This document shows positions 39,158-50,460 of a stretch of 64,000 bases of DNA, one piece after another. Position 1 is the stretch's first letter. Every line of letters starts with the position of its first letter. The stretch is from positions 372,001-436,000 of the forward strand of contig CASDQM010000047.1 in the NCBI GenBank assembly GCA_949282745.1, given 5' to 3'. The notes beneath the pieces were generated by a model. The model did no database searches and was not told the DNA's origin. It was given only the letters and a program-made list of their open reading frames with translations. This DNA is from an uncultured Sutterella sp. (GTDB lineage Bacteria > Pseudomonadota > Gammaproteobacteria > Burkholderiales > Burkholderiaceae_F). The translations under genes were made by a program, and so were the position numbers.

Positions 39158-40846
39158 ATGGGAAAAGATCTGCAACGAGCCCTTCTGTGGGTCATTCTGT
39201 TTACCTCCTGCTTCCTCCTTTGGGACAACTATCAGGTTTACCAGGGCAAGCCTTCCTTCTTCCACACCGAAGAGGTGCATCAGGAAGCCGCCGCGGAGCA
39301 GGCCGTCCCCGCTGAGACCGCGCCTGCGGCCGAAGACGTGGTGGCGCCCGTTCCCGGAGTGAAGGATCCCGTCACGGTGACGACCGATCTGCAGAAGGTC
39401 ACCTTCGACCGCGAGGGCGGCGTGATCGTCGGCACGGAATTGATCCGCGTGCCCAACCTGTCCGACTGGAAGGACATCGGCCTGGCCGGCTTGATTCTCG
39501 GCAACGAGGAAAAGTCGAAGGAAGAGCTGGGCAACGTGGTGCTGCTGCAGGCCGACGGCCGCCGCACCTACACCTCGCAGACGGGCCTGGCCGGCGGCGA
39601 CTTCCCCAACCACAAGGACCGTTTCGAACTCGTCAGCCAGAAGCTTGACATGGGTTCGGACAACAACCTTGAAGTGGTCTTCCGCGCCGAAAAGAACGGC
39701 GTCGTCCTGACCCGCACCTATACGTTCACCCGCGGCGAATACGCGGTGAAGGTCCGCACCGACGTGGAAAACACGACGGCCGCCGCGATCAAGCCTACGG
39801 TTTACTACCAGCTCACGCGTGACGCGAGCAAGCCCGACGGCGAAAGTTCCGTGTACGCGACCTACACCGGCATGGCCTTCTACACGGATGAGGACAAGTT
39901 CCAGAAGGTTCCGTTCGAAGACATCGCCGACGAGAGCGCCTCGCTGGAAAACAAGACCGACAACGGCTGGTTCGCCGTTGTGCAGCACCACTTCGTGAGC
40001 GCCTGGCTTCCGAAGGAAGGCGAAGCCCGCGACAACTATGTTCGTCCCCTTGCGAACGGGCTCTATGCCGCCGGCACGCTGATTGCGCTTCCTGAAGTCG
40101 CCCCGGGCGCCAAGGTGAGCGACGAAGCCCGCTTCTATTCGGGTCCGCAGACGCAGACGCGTCTGGAAGCGCTCGCCCCCGGCCTTGAGCTCGTGGTGGA
40201 CTACGGCTGGCTCACCTTCCTCGCCAAGCCCATTTACTGGCTGCTTTCGTTCCTCCACGGCATCGTCGGCAACTGGGGTTGGGCGATCGTGCTTCTCACC
40301 TGCATCGTGAAGGCGATTCTCTATCCGATCTCCGCGGCCGGCTATCGCTCCATGGCCCGCATGAAGGAAGTGACGCCCCGCATGAAGGCGATTCAGGAAA
40401 AGTACAAGGACGACAAGCAGCGTCTGAATCAGGCGATGATGGAACTCTACCGCTCCGAAAAGATCAATCCGGTCGGCGGTTGCCTCCCGATCATGCTGCA
40501 GATTCCGGTCTTCCTCGCCCTCTACTGGGTGCTTCAGGGCAGCGTGGAACTGCGCGGCTCCTCCTGGATCTTCTGGGTGCAGGATCTTGCCCTGCCTGAT
40601 CCCTGGTTCGTGCTGCCGGCTCTGATGGCCGCCACCATGTTCCTGCAGATCCTCCTGAATCCGAAGCCCACGGATCCGGTTCAGGCGAAGGTCATGTACA
40701 TCATGCCGCTCGTCTTCTCGGTGATGTTCTTCATCTTCGCTTCGGGTCTGGTGCTCTATTGGTTGACGAACAACGTCCTGTCGATCATCCAGCAGTGGTG
40801 GATCAACAAGACGATCGCGGCCGAGCGTCAGAAACGGATGAAGTAA
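39158..40846 (+). CDS. yidC: Membrane protein insertase YidC
   Basis: YidC inserts and folds inner-membrane proteins alone or with Sec. The 562-residue product has an N-terminal membrane helix (about 7-25), a large periplasmic beta-sandwich domain (about 60-330) of the Gram-negative type, and a conserved C-terminal Oxa1 core with five helices (about 345-550), including AGYRSMARMKEVTPRMK and NPVGGCLPIMLQIPVFLALYW. The start at 39158 follows homology (MGKDLQRALLWVILFT); upstream frame is not supported. It ends the rpmH operon before a hairpin. Confidence 0.95.
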   Translation: MGKDLQRALLWVILFTSCFLLWDNYQVYQGKPSFFHTEEVHQEAAAEQAVPAETAPAAEDVVAPVPGVKDPVTVTTDLQKVTFDREGGVIVGTELIRVPNLSDWKDIGLAGLILGNEEKSKEELGNVVLLQADGRRTYTSQTGLAGGDFPNHKDRFELVSQKLDMGSDNNLEVVFRAEKNGVVLTRTYTFTRGEYAVKVRTDVENTTAAAIKPTVYYQLTRDASKPDGESSVYATYTGMAFYTDEDKFQKVPFEDIADESASLENKTDNGWFAVVQHHFVSAWLPKEGEARDNYVRPLANGLYAAGTLIALPEVAPGAKVSDEARFYSGPQTQTRLEALAPGLELVVDYGWLTFLAKPIYWLLSFLHGIVGNWGWAIVLLTCIVKAILYPISAAGYRSMARMKEVTPRMKAIQEKYKDDKQRLNQAMMELYRSEKINPVGGCLPIMLQIPVFLALYWVLQGSVELRGSSWIFWVQDLALPDPWFVLPALMAATMFLQILLNPKPTDPVQAKVMYIMPLVFSVMFFIFASGLVLYWLTNNVLSIIQQWWINKTIAAERQKRMK

Positions 40847-40872
40847 CCTCCCCAACGGGAACGGTTCAGCGA

Positions 40873-40902
40873 AACGGGATGCTCCGAAAGGGGCGTCCCG
40901 TT
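40873..40902 (+). terminator. Strong GNRA-loop hairpin after yidC
   Basis: A 13-bp stem (AACGGGATGCTCC with GGGGCGTCCCGTT, four G-T wobbles) closes on a GAAA tetraloop. Only a short T-rich stretch follows (CGTTTC), so termination may be partial or use Rho. Confidence 0.6.
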
Positions 40903-40923
40903 CGTTTCAGTGCCCTGCGGGAT

Positions 40924-41238
40924 TCATTCCCGCCCTTGCTTTCGGCGGGCCGCCGCGGCCGCCGCCATCAGCGGCCACAGCCAGCTCGAAACCGTCCACA
41001 GAAGGATTCTCTTCAGGGTCGGACGGCTCGTCGAGCGGTGCGTGAGGTAGAGAAGCACGCCCGCGCCCACGACGCTCCAAAGAAGCAGCGACACGTAGAC
41101 GAGCGCTCTGGTCTGATAGTCGTCTCCGACGCGCGAGCCGATCAAAGCCGCGACGATCAGGGAAAGCAAAACGCTCAGGACGGCGCTCAGGAGCGCGCCG
41201 AGACTCGGACCGGACGGATTGGGTCTTTGCAGGGACAT
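40924..41238 (-). CDS. Small unknown membrane protein (three helices)
   Basis: I do not recognise this 104-residue product. It starts MSLQRPNPSGPSLG and has three hydrophobic helices (about 15-36, 47-68 and 80-97), with a basic C-terminus (RRKQGRE). Coding is plausible from the open frame and amphipathic layout, but I see no clear ribosome site. It is on the minus strand inside a long block of plus-strand genes, between yidC and mnmE, and shares its upstream region with mnmE. Treat as probable. Confidence 0.5.
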   Translation of the reverse strand: MSLQRPNPSGPSLGALLSAVLSVLLSLIVAALIGSRVGDDYQTRALVYVSLLLWSVVGAGVLLYLTHRSTSRPTLKRILLWTVSSWLWPLMAAAAAARRKQGRE

Positions 41239-41323
41239 GGAAAGAGACGGAAAAACAGGGGAAGATTTTCGATTCCGCATTAGAATGCACGCGAACCGAG
41301 ACACATCAACAGAGTACGCGAAC

Positions 41324-42694
41324 ATGCACAGCGATAAGGATCCGATTGTAGCCACTGCCACGGCCGCCGGTCGCGGAGCGATCGGCATCGTGCGCCTTTC
41401 GTTTCACGAACGCTGGAACGAAGCCGTTTTGCACGCCCTTTTCGGCGACCGGGTCGTTCGGGCCCGCCATGCCCATCTCTATCCCGTTCGGGATGAGAAC
41501 GACCGCGTGCTCGACCATGCGATCGTTTTGTTCTTCCCCGCTCCCGCGAGCTACACGGGAGAGAGCGTGCTCGAACTGCAGGTTCACGGCGGTCCGGTGC
41601 TTCTGCGCATGGTTTTGCGCTCGGTGCTCAAGAAGTGCGCCTTCTGCGGCATGCGGCTCGCCCGCGCCGGCGAATTTACGGAACGCGCCTTCCTGAACGG
41701 ACGCATCGACCTCGCTCAGGCCGAAGCAGTGACGGACCTGATCGACGCGGCAAGCGAAACCGCGGCTCAGGCCGCGCAGCGCTCGCTTTCCGGGGACTTC
41801 TCCCGGGCCGTCCACGAGGTCGGAGGCGAACTCGACGACGTGCGCGCCTACATCGAAGCCATTCTGGACTTTCCCGAGGAGGAACTCGATCCCTCCTTCT
41901 TTGCGGATCTCGCCGAGAGACTCGAGGGCGTTCGGGACGGCTTGGCGACGCTTTTGAAGAACGCCGGACGCGGCAAGGTGCTGCGGGAAGGCATCACGGT
42001 GGCCCTCGTCGGAAGCCCCAACGTCGGGAAGTCGAGTCTTCTCAACGCGCTCGCTCAGGAAGACGTCGCCATCGTCACCGACATCGCCGGGACGACGCGC
42101 GACCGCGTGGAGCACTGGGTGAATCTCGGCGGCGTTCCCATCCGCATGGTGGATACGGCGGGTCTTCGCGAAACGGAGGACCTTGTCGAACAAAAGGGGA
42201 TCGAGCGTACGCTCGACGCCATCGCCAAGGCCGAAATCATTCTTCACCTCACCGACGCAACGGGGAGCGTGGAGGACAACCGCGAGGTTCTCGAACTCGT
42301 TCGCTCGCGGGCGCGGCGCGACGCCGTGCTCGTGCACGTCGCGAACAAGACCGATCTCTTGCCCGAAGGCGCGTCCCTGCCGGCCGACGGCATCGCTCTC
42401 TCCGTCAAGACCGGAAAGGGCCTCGAGGAACTTCGGGAAACCCTGTTGAGGCACGCCGGCATGAACGCCAACACGGAAGGTCTCTTCATCGCCAGAGAAC
42501 GTCATTTGGCCGCGCTAACCCGAGCTCGGGAGCATGCGGACTGGGCGCTTGAGCGCCTCCGCCACAACGAGGGTTGGGAGCTTGTGGCCGAAGAGTTGCG
42601 TCTGGCGGGCGAAGCGCTCGGCGAATTGCTCGGGCGCACGTTGCCGGATGATCTTTTGGGCAAAATTTTCAGTCAATTCTGCATCGGCAAGTGA
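41324..42694 (+). CDS. mnmE: tRNA-modification GTPase MnmE
   Basis: With MnmG it puts the carboxymethylaminomethyl group on U34 of certain tRNAs. The 456-residue product has a tetrahydrofolate-binding N-terminal domain (about 1-120), helical segments, and a GTPase (G domain about 220-370) with G1 GSPNVGKSS, G2 in the IAGTTRD loop, G3 DTAGLRE and G4 NKTD. It ends in the catalytic CIGK motif (453-456). Start 41324 is chosen by similarity (HSDKDPIVATATAAGRGAIG); ATG 41285 is an alternative. Confidence 0.96.
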   Translation: MHSDKDPIVATATAAGRGAIGIVRLSFHERWNEAVLHALFGDRVVRARHAHLYPVRDENDRVLDHAIVLFFPAPASYTGESVLELQVHGGPVLLRMVLRSVLKKCAFCGMRLARAGEFTERAFLNGRIDLAQAEAVTDLIDAASETAAQAAQRSLSGDFSRAVHEVGGELDDVRAYIEAILDFPEEELDPSFFADLAERLEGVRDGLATLLKNAGRGKVLREGITVALVGSPNVGKSSLLNALAQEDVAIVTDIAGTTRDRVEHWVNLGGVPIRMVDTAGLRETEDLVEQKGIERTLDAIAKAEIILHLTDATGSVEDNREVLELVRSRARRDAVLVHVANKTDLLPEGASLPADGIALSVKTGKGLEELRETLLRHAGMNANTEGLFIARERHLAALTRAREHADWALERLRHNEGWELVAEELRLAGEALGELLGRTLPDDLLGKIFSQFCIGK

Positions 42695-42730
42695 TGCAAA
42701 CGAAGTCTCTCGGACGGAGTCGATTTTTCT

Positions 42731-44674
42731 ATGCTTTTCCCCGAATCCTTTGAAGTCATCGTGGTCGGTTGCGGTCACGCCGGCGCGGAAGCCGCGCTCG
42801 CGAGCGCCCGCATGGGGAGAAAAACCCTTCTCATCACGCACAATCTCGATACGATCGGGCAGCTCTCCTGCAATCCCTCCATCGGCGGCATCGGCAAGGG
42901 ACATCTCGTCAAGGAATTGGACGCCATGGGCGGCGCCATGGGCGTCGTTACGGACGAAGCGGGCATTCAGTTCCGCATTCTGAACCGCTCCAAGGGCCCG
43001 GCCGTGCGCGCGACGCGCGCTCAGATCGATCGTCAGCTCTACCGAACCGCCATGCGGCGTCTGGTGGAGTCGCAGCCGAACCTCTGGCTCTTCCAGCAGG
43101 CGGTCGACGATCTCGTCGTCGAAAACGGACGCGCCGCTGGCGTCGTGACGCAGACGGGCATCCGCTTTGACGCGCGGGCCGTGGTGCTGTGCGCCGGTAC
43201 CTTCCTGAACGGCTTGGTGCACATCGGCCTGGAACACTATTCGGCCGGCCGCGTGGGCGATCCCGCGAGCATTCGTCTTGCCGAACGCCTCAAGGACCTC
43301 GGCATGCCGCAGGGGCGCCTGAAGACGGGAACGCCTCCCCGCATCGACGGGCGCTCCATCGACTACAGCCGCTGCGAAGTGCAGTGGGGCGAACTTGATC
43401 CCGTGCCCGGATTCTCCCTCTTTTTGCCGCAGCGCCCCCACCCCGAGCAGGTTCCCTGCTGGATTACGCGCACCAACCGGGAAATGCACGACCTGATCCT
43501 CGCCAATCTGGACCGCTCCCCCATGTACACGGGCGTGATTCAGGGGATCGGACCGCGCTACTGCCCCTCCATCGAGGACAAGGTCAAGCGCTTCGCCGAC
43601 AAGGACAGCCATCAGGTGTTCCTCGAGCCCGAAGGGCTCGCCGTGAACGAGATCTATCCCAACGGCGTGTCGACGAGCCTTCCCTTTGACGTGCAGATCA
43701 AGATGGTTCGGATGATGCCGGGTCTCGAACACGCGCATCTCCTGCGTCCGGGCTACGCGATCGAGTACGACTACTACGATCCGCGCGGCCTCAAGAAGAG
43801 CCTCGAAACGAAGGCCATGCCCGGTCTCTTCTTTGCCGGGCAGATCAACGGAACGACGGGGTACGAGGAGGCGGCCGCCCAAGGGCTTTTGGCCGGCCTC
43901 AACGCCGCGCGCTTCGTGCGTGACGAGGAAGCCTGGGTGCCCCGCCGCGACGAGGCCTACCTCGGCGTGATGGTCGACGACCTCACGACGCGGGGCGTGA
44001 CGGAGCCCTACCGCATGTTTACGAGCCGTGCGGAATACCGTCTGAGCCTGCGCGAAGACAACGCCGACGAACGTCTCACCGAGATCGGGCGCTCGCTCGG
44101 CCTCGTGAGCGACGAGCGCTACGCCTACTTCGAAGCTAAAAAGAAGGCGGTGGAGTCGACGCTCGAGCGCCTGGGGTCCGTGTGGGTTCATCCCAAGAAA
44201 CTGCAGGACGGCGAGGACGAGCGCGTTCTTTCCGTGAAGCTCGATCACGAGTACAACCTCCGTACGCTCCTCGCGCGTCCGGGCATGGATCTTCGAACGC
44301 TCGCCTCGATGAAGCTCGAAGAGGGAGATACGGTTCTCGACGTGTCCGAACTTGCCGACGACGTGGTGGAACAGATCGAAATCGCGGTGAAGTATTCGGG
44401 TTACATCGACCGTCAGCGCGCCGAAATCGCCAAGACGCTCGCCAACGAAACCCTGCGCATTCCCGCGGATCTGAATTTCGACGACGTTCCGGGCCTTTCC
44501 TTTGAGGTTCGGCAGAAGCTTCGCGCCGTGCAGCCGGAAACGATCGGCCAGGCCTCCCGCATTTCGGGCGTGACGCCCGCCGCCGTGTCGCTTCTCCTCG
44601 TGTACCTGAAGCGCAAGTACTACTACAACCGCCAGAAGGGAACCAAGGATCCCTTCAAGGAGACAAAGGAATGA
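42731..44674 (+). CDS. mnmG: tRNA uridine-34 modification enzyme MnmG (GidA)
   Basis: This FAD protein works with MnmE on wobble uridines. The 647-residue product has the FAD Rossmann motif [12 protein letters not shown] near residue 11, [15 protein letters not shown] near 50, and later [19 protein letters not shown] near 375, all signatures of the family. A C-terminal helical domain follows. Length is typical (about 630-650). It is 36 bases after mnmE and its stop overlaps rsmG (ATGA). Confidence 0.97.
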   Translation: MLFPESFEVIVVGCGHAGAEAALASARMGRKTLLITHNLDTIGQLSCNPSIGGIGKGHLVKELDAMGGAMGVVTDEAGIQFRILNRSKGPAVRATRAQIDRQLYRTAMRRLVESQPNLWLFQQAVDDLVVENGRAAGVVTQTGIRFDARAVVLCAGTFLNGLVHIGLEHYSAGRVGDPASIRLAERLKDLGMPQGRLKTGTPPRIDGRSIDYSRCEVQWGELDPVPGFSLFLPQRPHPEQVPCWITRTNREMHDLILANLDRSPMYTGVIQGIGPRYCPSIEDKVKRFADKDSHQVFLEPEGLAVNEIYPNGVSTSLPFDVQIKMVRMMPGLEHAHLLRPGYAIEYDYYDPRGLKKSLETKAMPGLFFAGQINGTTGYEEAAAQGLLAGLNAARFVRDEEAWVPRRDEAYLGVMVDDLTTRGVTEPYRMFTSRAEYRLSLREDNADERLTEIGRSLGLVSDERYAYFEAKKKAVESTLERLGSVWVHPKKLQDGEDERVLSVKLDHEYNLRTLLARPGMDLRTLASMKLEEGDTVLDVSELADDVVEQIEIAVKYSGYIDRQRAEIAKTLANETLRIPADLNFDDVPGLSFEVRQKLRAVQPETIGQASRISGVTPAAVSLLLVYLKRKYYYNRQKGTKDPFKETKE

Positions 44675-45327
44675 CCGCTCGGGAAGAAATGCTCGCCCGC
44701 GGACTCGAAGGACTCGGACTGCCTTCGGACGAACGGACGGTGACGCTACTCGGACGCTTCGCGGACCTTCTTTTGCGTTGGAACCGCACTTACAATCTGA
44801 CGGCCATTCGGGAAGAGTCCGAGGTGGTGACGCACCATCTTCTCGATTCGGCTGCGCTCGTGCCGATGATCGCGAAGATTGCGCCCGAGGCCGAGACGCT
44901 TCTCGACGTAGGCAGCGGCGGGGGACTTCCCGCCGTTCCGACGGCGCTCCTGCGCCCGGATCTGTCCGTTCACGCGGTCGACACGGTAAAGAAAAAGGTC
45001 ACCTTTTTGCAGCAGGCGCAGATTGAGCTGGGCCTCAAGAACTTTCGCGCGCATCACGCACGGGTGGAGAATCTGCGTCTTTCCCCGTTTGACGTGATCA
45101 CTTCGCGCGCCTTCGCTTCCTTGGCGGACTTCACAAGTCTTACGGAGCACCTTCTGAAGCCTTCCGGACTGTGGCTTGCCATGAAGGGCGTCGTCCCCGA
45201 AGAGGAAATCGCCGCTCTTCCCGATTTCGTGCGGGTTCGGGAAATTCTTCCGCTGACGGTGCCCGGACTGAACGAATCCAGACATTTGATCGTTATGGAG
45301 CACAACGCCGGTTGCGGACTGTCATGA
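44671..45327 (+). CDS. rsmG: 16S rRNA (guanine-527-N7)-methyltransferase RsmG (GidB)
   Basis: It methylates G527 of 16S rRNA with SAM. The 218-residue product has the Rossmann SAM motif [14 protein letters not shown] near 76-90 and the conserved [19 protein letters not shown] near 37-55, both typical of GidB, and the later [10 protein letters not shown] near 146. It is coupled to mnmG upstream and to the MarC gene downstream by short overlaps. Confidence 0.95.
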   Translation: MTAREEMLARGLEGLGLPSDERTVTLLGRFADLLLRWNRTYNLTAIREESEVVTHHLLDSAALVPMIAKIAPEAETLLDVGSGGGLPAVPTALLRPDLSVHAVDTVKKKVTFLQQAQIELGLKNFRAHHARVENLRLSPFDVITSRAFASLADFTSLTEHLLKPSGLWLAMKGVVPEEEIAALPDFVRVREILPLTVPGLNESRHLIVMEHNAGCGLS

Positions 45328-45971
45328 TTTCAGCCTTCCTCAGTGCATTTGTTTTCGCGTACTCGACGCTGGTGCCGGTGATCAACCCCTTCAGCGGGGC
45401 GATGTTCTTCACCACGATGACGCGTGACGTTCCGGATCGGGACAAAGGGTACGTGGTGGGGCAGATTGCGATTTTCTGTCTGATCATCATGCTCGTGTGT
45501 CTCTTTGCCGGACACTTCATTCTGAGTTTCTTCGGCATCTCCGTGGGCGCCCTGCGCGTTGCGGGCGGCTGCGTGCTCTTTGCCGCGGGATGGAATGCGA
45601 TGAATGCCCCCGCTCACGACGGTTCGGAAGAAAGCGGCCGGCCGCAGCGTTCGTACTCCCGTACGCAGTTGAAGTCGATGGCCTTTTACCCCTTCACGCT
45701 TCCGTTGACCACGGGTCCGGGGTGCATCGCCGTGACGGTCGCGCTCGGCACGAGTCTGCCGTACGACATTCCGAACATTGCCGGAACCGTCGCCGCGATC
45801 ATCGCGACGATGGCCACGATTTGGGTTTGTTATCGTTATAGCGACCGAATCAGCAAGGCGGTGGGCACGGCGGGTGCCGACGCGTTGGCAAGAATCATGG
45901 CCTTCATCCTGATCTGCTTGGGCGTGTCCGTTTTCTGGCAGGGCTTCTCGGAACTTTGGAAGACCTTGTAA
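45324..45971 (+). CDS. MarC-family integral membrane protein
   Basis: The 215-residue product has about six hydrophobic helices in the UPF0056/MarC pattern, including the first-helix motif [13 protein letters not shown] near 16-28 and [21 protein letters not shown] near 118-138. Despite the name, a role in antibiotic resistance is not supported for the family and the transported or sensed substrate is unknown. ATG 45324 overlaps the rsmG stop, linking it to mnmG-rsmG. parA follows 34 bases later. Confidence 0.85.
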   Translation: MISAFLSAFVFAYSTLVPVINPFSGAMFFTTMTRDVPDRDKGYVVGQIAIFCLIIMLVCLFAGHFILSFFGISVGALRVAGGCVLFAAGWNAMNAPAHDGSEESGRPQRSYSRTQLKSMAFYPFTLPLTTGPGCIAVTVALGTSLPYDIPNIAGTVAAIIATMATIWVCYRYSDRISKAVGTAGADALARIMAFILICLGVSVFWQGFSELWKTL

Positions 45972-46005
45972 AACCACGGGAATTGAATCAATTTCGGATG
46001 TTCTG

Positions 46006-46779
46006 ATGGCGAAGATTTTTTGCATTGCGAATCAAAAGGGAGGCGTGGGGAAGACCACCACGGCGCTGAATCTGGCTGCGGCCTTGGCGCAAAAGAAGCG
46101 CCGCGTTCTGTTCGTGGACCTCGATCCGCAGGGAAACGGTACGACGGGTGCGGGATTTGACAAGGGGGATCTGCCGGCCTCGGTCTACGAACTCCTCATC
46201 GGCGCGAAGTTTTTTGACGAGGTCGTTCAGAAGGCGGAAGCCGGTTTCGACGTTCTTCCCTCCAATCGGGAACTCGCCGGGGCGGAGGTCGAGCTCGTCG
46301 GCATGAAGGATCGCGACGCGCGTCTGCGCGTGGTGCTCGACGCCGTGCGCGACCGCTACGACTACATCCTGATCGACTGCCCGCCGAGCCTCTCGATGAT
46401 GACGATGAACGCCCTCTGCGCGGCCGACGGCGTCGTGATTCCCATGCAGTGCGAATACTTTGCGCTCGAAGGTCTCACCGACCTTGTGGGGAGCGTGCGC
46501 CGCGTGCACGCGGAGAAGAACAAGTCGCTTCGCATCATCACGCTCCTGCGCGTGATGTTCGATCCGCGCATCACCCTGCAGCAACAGGTGAGCGAACAGC
46601 TCATCAAGCATTTCGGCGACAAGGTCTTCGAAACCATCATTCCCCGCAACGTCCGTCTCGCCGAGGCGCCGAGCTACGGCAAGCCCGGCGTCGTCTACGA
46701 CCGCTCGAGCAAGGGGGCGAAGGCGTATCTCGCCTGCGCGGACGAATTGATTTCGAGAATGGAAGGCAAACGCGCGTGA
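46006..46779 (+). CDS. parA: Chromosome-partitioning ATPase ParA (Soj)
   Basis: ParA is a Walker-type ATPase that moves ParB-bound origins. The 257-residue product has the deviant Walker [10 protein letters not shown] (11-19) with signature Lys11 and Lys16, the Walker A' VDLDPQGN near 38-45, and Walker [10 protein letters not shown] near 117-125. No N-terminal DNA-binding extension is present, so it is the chromosomal type. It starts 34 bases after the MarC gene and is ten bases before parB. Confidence 0.96.
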   Translation: MAKIFCIANQKGGVGKTTTALNLAAALAQKKRRVLFVDLDPQGNGTTGAGFDKGDLPASVYELLIGAKFFDEVVQKAEAGFDVLPSNRELAGAEVELVGMKDRDARLRVVLDAVRDRYDYILIDCPPSLSMMTMNALCAADGVVIPMQCEYFALEGLTDLVGSVRRVHAEKNKSLRIITLLRVMFDPRITLQQQVSEQLIKHFGDKVFETIIPRNVRLAEAPSYGKPGVVYDRSSKGAKAYLACADELISRMEGKRA

Positions 46780-46789
46780 GGGCTGAGCG

Positions 46790-47671
46790 ATGAACAGAAA
46801 GGAAAAGAACAAGGGATTGGGACGCGGTCTCGACGCGGTTTTCGGCGCTCCGCTCTCCGAAGACTGGATGGACGACGACAAGGACGGTCTCGCCGTCGAG
46901 GAGCTTCCTCTCTCCGAGGTCGCCCCGGGACGCATGCAACCGCGTTCGCACATGGAGCCCGAAGCGCTCGAGGCGCTCGCCGCCTCCATTCGTGAAGAGG
47001 GTATCCTGAGTCCGCTCATCGTGCGCAAGACGGAAATGGGCTACGAGATTGTGGCTGGGGAGCGTCGCTATCAGGCCGCAAAGATGGTCGGGCTCGAAAC
47101 CGTTCCCGCCATCGTCCGGGAGCTGGACGACCGTCACGCACTCGCCGTGGGGCTCATCGAAAACATCCAGCGCGAGAACCTCAATCCCATCGAAGAGGCG
47201 CTCGGCGTTCGCCGCCTGCAGGAAGAGTTCGGACTGACGCATGAGGAATGCGCCAAGGCGATCGGTCGGTCGCGCTCGGCCACCACGAACCTTCTGCGCC
47301 TTCTCGGGCTCAATGAAGAGGTTCAGGCGATGCTCGCGCGCGGCGAACTCGAAATGGGACACGCCCGGGCGCTTCTCGCCCTTGAGGGGGCGATGCAGGT
47401 GGTCGCCGCCAAGCGCGTCGCGCTCGAGGCGCTCTCGGTGCGGCAGACCGAAAACCTCGTCAAGAAAATGAAGGAGGGCGGCGCACGCAAGGAACCCAAG
47501 AGCCGCGTCGTCATCAAGACGCGCGACGACGAGCGTCTCGAAGAGGCCCTGGCCCACACCCTCGGCACCGTCGTGAAGTTGAGCGCCTCTCCGAAAGGCA
47601 AGGGGAAGATCGTCATCGAGTTTTCCAATCTGGAGCAGCTTCAGGGCATCGTCGATCGGATTCAACGTTAA
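46790..47671 (+). CDS. parB: Chromosome-partitioning protein ParB (Spo0J)
   Basis: ParB is a CTP-dependent clamp that binds parS and spreads on DNA. The 293-residue product has the N-terminal CTP-binding domain (LPLSEVAPGRMQPR..., GYEIVAGERRYQAAKM near 84-98, and ENIQRENLNPIEEA near 121-134), a helix-turn-helix (TGLTHEECAKAIGRSRSATTNLLR-type region, about 144-170) and a C-terminal dimer domain. Its reading frame begins 10 bases after parA. A canonical TGTTTCACGTGAAACA parS is not seen in this window. Confidence 0.95.
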   Translation: MNRKEKNKGLGRGLDAVFGAPLSEDWMDDDKDGLAVEELPLSEVAPGRMQPRSHMEPEALEALAASIREEGILSPLIVRKTEMGYEIVAGERRYQAAKMVGLETVPAIVRELDDRHALAVGLIENIQRENLNPIEEALGVRRLQEEFGLTHEECAKAIGRSRSATTNLLRLLGLNEEVQAMLARGELEMGHARALLALEGAMQVVAAKRVALEALSVRQTENLVKKMKEGGARKEPKSRVVIKTRDDERLEEALAHTLGTVVKLSASPKGKGKIVIEFSNLEQLQGIVDRIQR

Positions 47672-47743
47672 ATAACTCTTTAGGTGTAGTTATAACGGCG
47701 TAGTTTCGTAAGGGAAACCCCCTCTTCTCCTCTTTTTGACTAA

Positions 47744-47773
47744 TTGTGAATGGATGCAACAGAACTTTATACT
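47744..47773 (+). promoter_or_regulatory. Putative promoter of the atp operon
   Basis: TTGTGA (47744-47749), an 18-base spacer and TATACT (47768-47773) make a plausible sigma70 promoter in the AT-rich 137-base gap between parB and atpI. The gap also has a loose inverted repeat (ATAACT...AGTTAT, 47672-47693) at the end of parB. Confidence 0.45.
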
Positions 47774-47808
47774 CCATCCGTTTCAAATTCCCCTAGTCTG
47801 TGCAAGCC

Positions 47809-48171
47809 ATGTACGCCATTTCTGATATGATGCGCGTTTCTCTTGCGCAGATCGTTCTGACCTTTTTGGTGGCCGCGCTTTTTGCTGTTTTCGTAGGGCA
47901 GGAAGCAGGGCTTTCGGCACTGATCGGAGGAGGTGCTTACGCATTTCCGACGGCGCTCTTCGCGCTTTATTTGGTGCTAGCGGGACGAAGGACTCCGGGA
48001 CGGTTCAATCCTTACCGGGTACTCGTAGGAGAATTTGTAAAGATCCTGGCGGTCCTGCTTATCTTGGGCTTGAGCGTCAGGTACTACGAAAACTTGCATT
48101 GGCCCGGTCTGATTCTTGGAATCGTGGTCGTCGTCAATGCGAACTTTATCGTGCTGTTCAAGAGAAACTAA
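47809..48171 (+). CDS. atpI: ATP synthase accessory protein I (AtpI)
   Basis: AtpI is a small membrane protein thought to help assemble the c-ring; it is not part of the final enzyme. The 120-residue product has four hydrophobic helices and matches AtpI of betaproteobacteria (GLSALIGGGAYAFPTALFALYL near 34-55, and the RYYENLHWPGLILG late segment). Start codon is not certain: GTG 47800, ATG 47809 or ATG 47827 are in frame. It leads the atpIBEFHAGDC order. Confidence 0.8.
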   Translation: MYAISDMMRVSLAQIVLTFLVAALFAVFVGQEAGLSALIGGGAYAFPTALFALYLVLAGRRTPGRFNPYRVLVGEFVKILAVLLILGLSVRYYENLHWPGLILGIVVVVNANFIVLFKRN

Positions 48172-48183
48172 GGATCGGTATCC

Positions 48184-49319
<1,136 letters not shown>

Positions 49320-49417
49320 TTCTTCCGACGCGAAAGTTACAACGTCTTTTTTTCAATGACGACGAGGCTGCGTCGACCTCCATTCGTTTCGCCGCGGCCT
49401 CGTAACGGGGTTCAATA

Positions 49418-49888
49418 ATGAATATCAATGCCTCTCTGTTTGTACAGATGGTCGTGTTCTTCCTTGGTGCCTGGATCACCATGAAGTACATCTGGCCGCC
49501 GTTGATCCGCGCGATCGAAGAGCGGCAGAAGCAAATTGCAGACGGGCTCGCCGCCGCCAACAAGGGCGAACGTGCGCTGGCCGTCGCCACGGAGCAGGGT
49601 AAGGCGATTGAAGCCGATGCCCGTGCCCGTGCTTCCAATCTTGTGGCCGACGGCGAAAAGCTGGGTCAGAAGATTGTCGAGGACGCCAAGGCTCAGGCTC
49701 AGATTGAAGCCGATCGCATTCTCGAAGCTGCTCGTGCGGAAGCCGCCCAGGAAATGGAACGCGTCCGCGAACAGCTCCGCAATCAGGTTGCGGTGCTCGC
49801 CGTCGCCGGTGCCGAGCAGATTCTGGCCCGCGAAGTGGACAAAACGGTTCATGCACAATTGCTTGAACAATTGAAGGCGAAGCTCTGA
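49418..49888 (+). CDS. atpF: ATP synthase F0 subunit b
   Basis: Subunit b is the peripheral stalk. The 156-residue product starts MNINASLFVQMVVFFLGAWITMKYIWPPL, giving one membrane helix, and continues as a long Ala/Glu/Arg-rich helix (about 30-140) that dimerises. The end (QILAREVDKTVHAQLLEQLKAKL) fits the delta-binding part. It is followed after two bases by atpH. Confidence 0.95.
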   Translation: MNINASLFVQMVVFFLGAWITMKYIWPPLIRAIEERQKQIADGLAAANKGERALAVATEQGKAIEADARARASNLVADGEKLGQKIVEDAKAQAQIEADRILEAARAEAAQEMERVREQLRNQVAVLAVAGAEQILAREVDKTVHAQLLEQLKAKL

Positions 49889-49890
49889 TT

Positions 49891-50442
49891 ATGGCTGAAC
49901 TTTCGACGATTGCGCGCCCCTACGCTTCGGGTCTCATGAAGGCCCTTCAGGAACGTAAGGCCGGCGCTGATGAAGTGGCGGAGGTGCTCCAGGCGCTCAA
50001 GGCGATTTGCGCCGTCGCGCAGGACCCTCAGGTCGCCACGTTGGTGGGCGATCCGAAACTGACTGACGATCAACTTTTCAATCTGATCGAGGATGCTTGT
50101 GGCGGCTCCCTTCCCAAGGACGCCGCGAATCTTCTTCGAGTGGTGGTGGAAAACGATCGTCTGGAAGTGATGCCGGAAATCGCTCGTCAGTTCCATGAAC
50201 TGAAGAATTTGTCCGAGGGTGTCGCAGACGCCTATATCGAGACGGCCTTCGAGCTCAGCGATGACGAGCTCAAGGGACTTTTGGACAAGCTTGCATCGAA
50301 GTTCCCGGGAGTGAAACTCACGCCCATCGTTCGTGTCAATCCCGAACTGATCGGCGGTGTGGCGGTAACGGTCGGCGACCAAGTGATCGATGCAACGGTT
50401 CGCACCCGTCTCGAGCAGATGAAAACGATGCTCACCGCTTAA
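49891..50442 (+). CDS. atpH: ATP synthase F1 subunit delta
   Basis: Subunit delta joins the F1 head to subunit b. The 183-residue product begins with the family helical domain (AELSTIARPYASGLMKAL) and ends with the C-terminal stretch KLTPIVRVNPELIGGVAVTVGD, the well-known delta signature near 148-169. Length and position between atpF and atpA agree. Confidence 0.95.
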   Translation: MAELSTIARPYASGLMKALQERKAGADEVAEVLQALKAICAVAQDPQVATLVGDPKLTDDQLFNLIEDACGGSLPKDAANLLRVVVENDRLEVMPEIARQFHELKNLSEGVADAYIETAFELSDDELKGLLDKLASKFPGVKLTPIVRVNPELIGGVAVTVGDQVIDATVRTRLEQMKTMLTA

Positions 50443-50460
50443 AAAATTCGGAGCTGTAAG

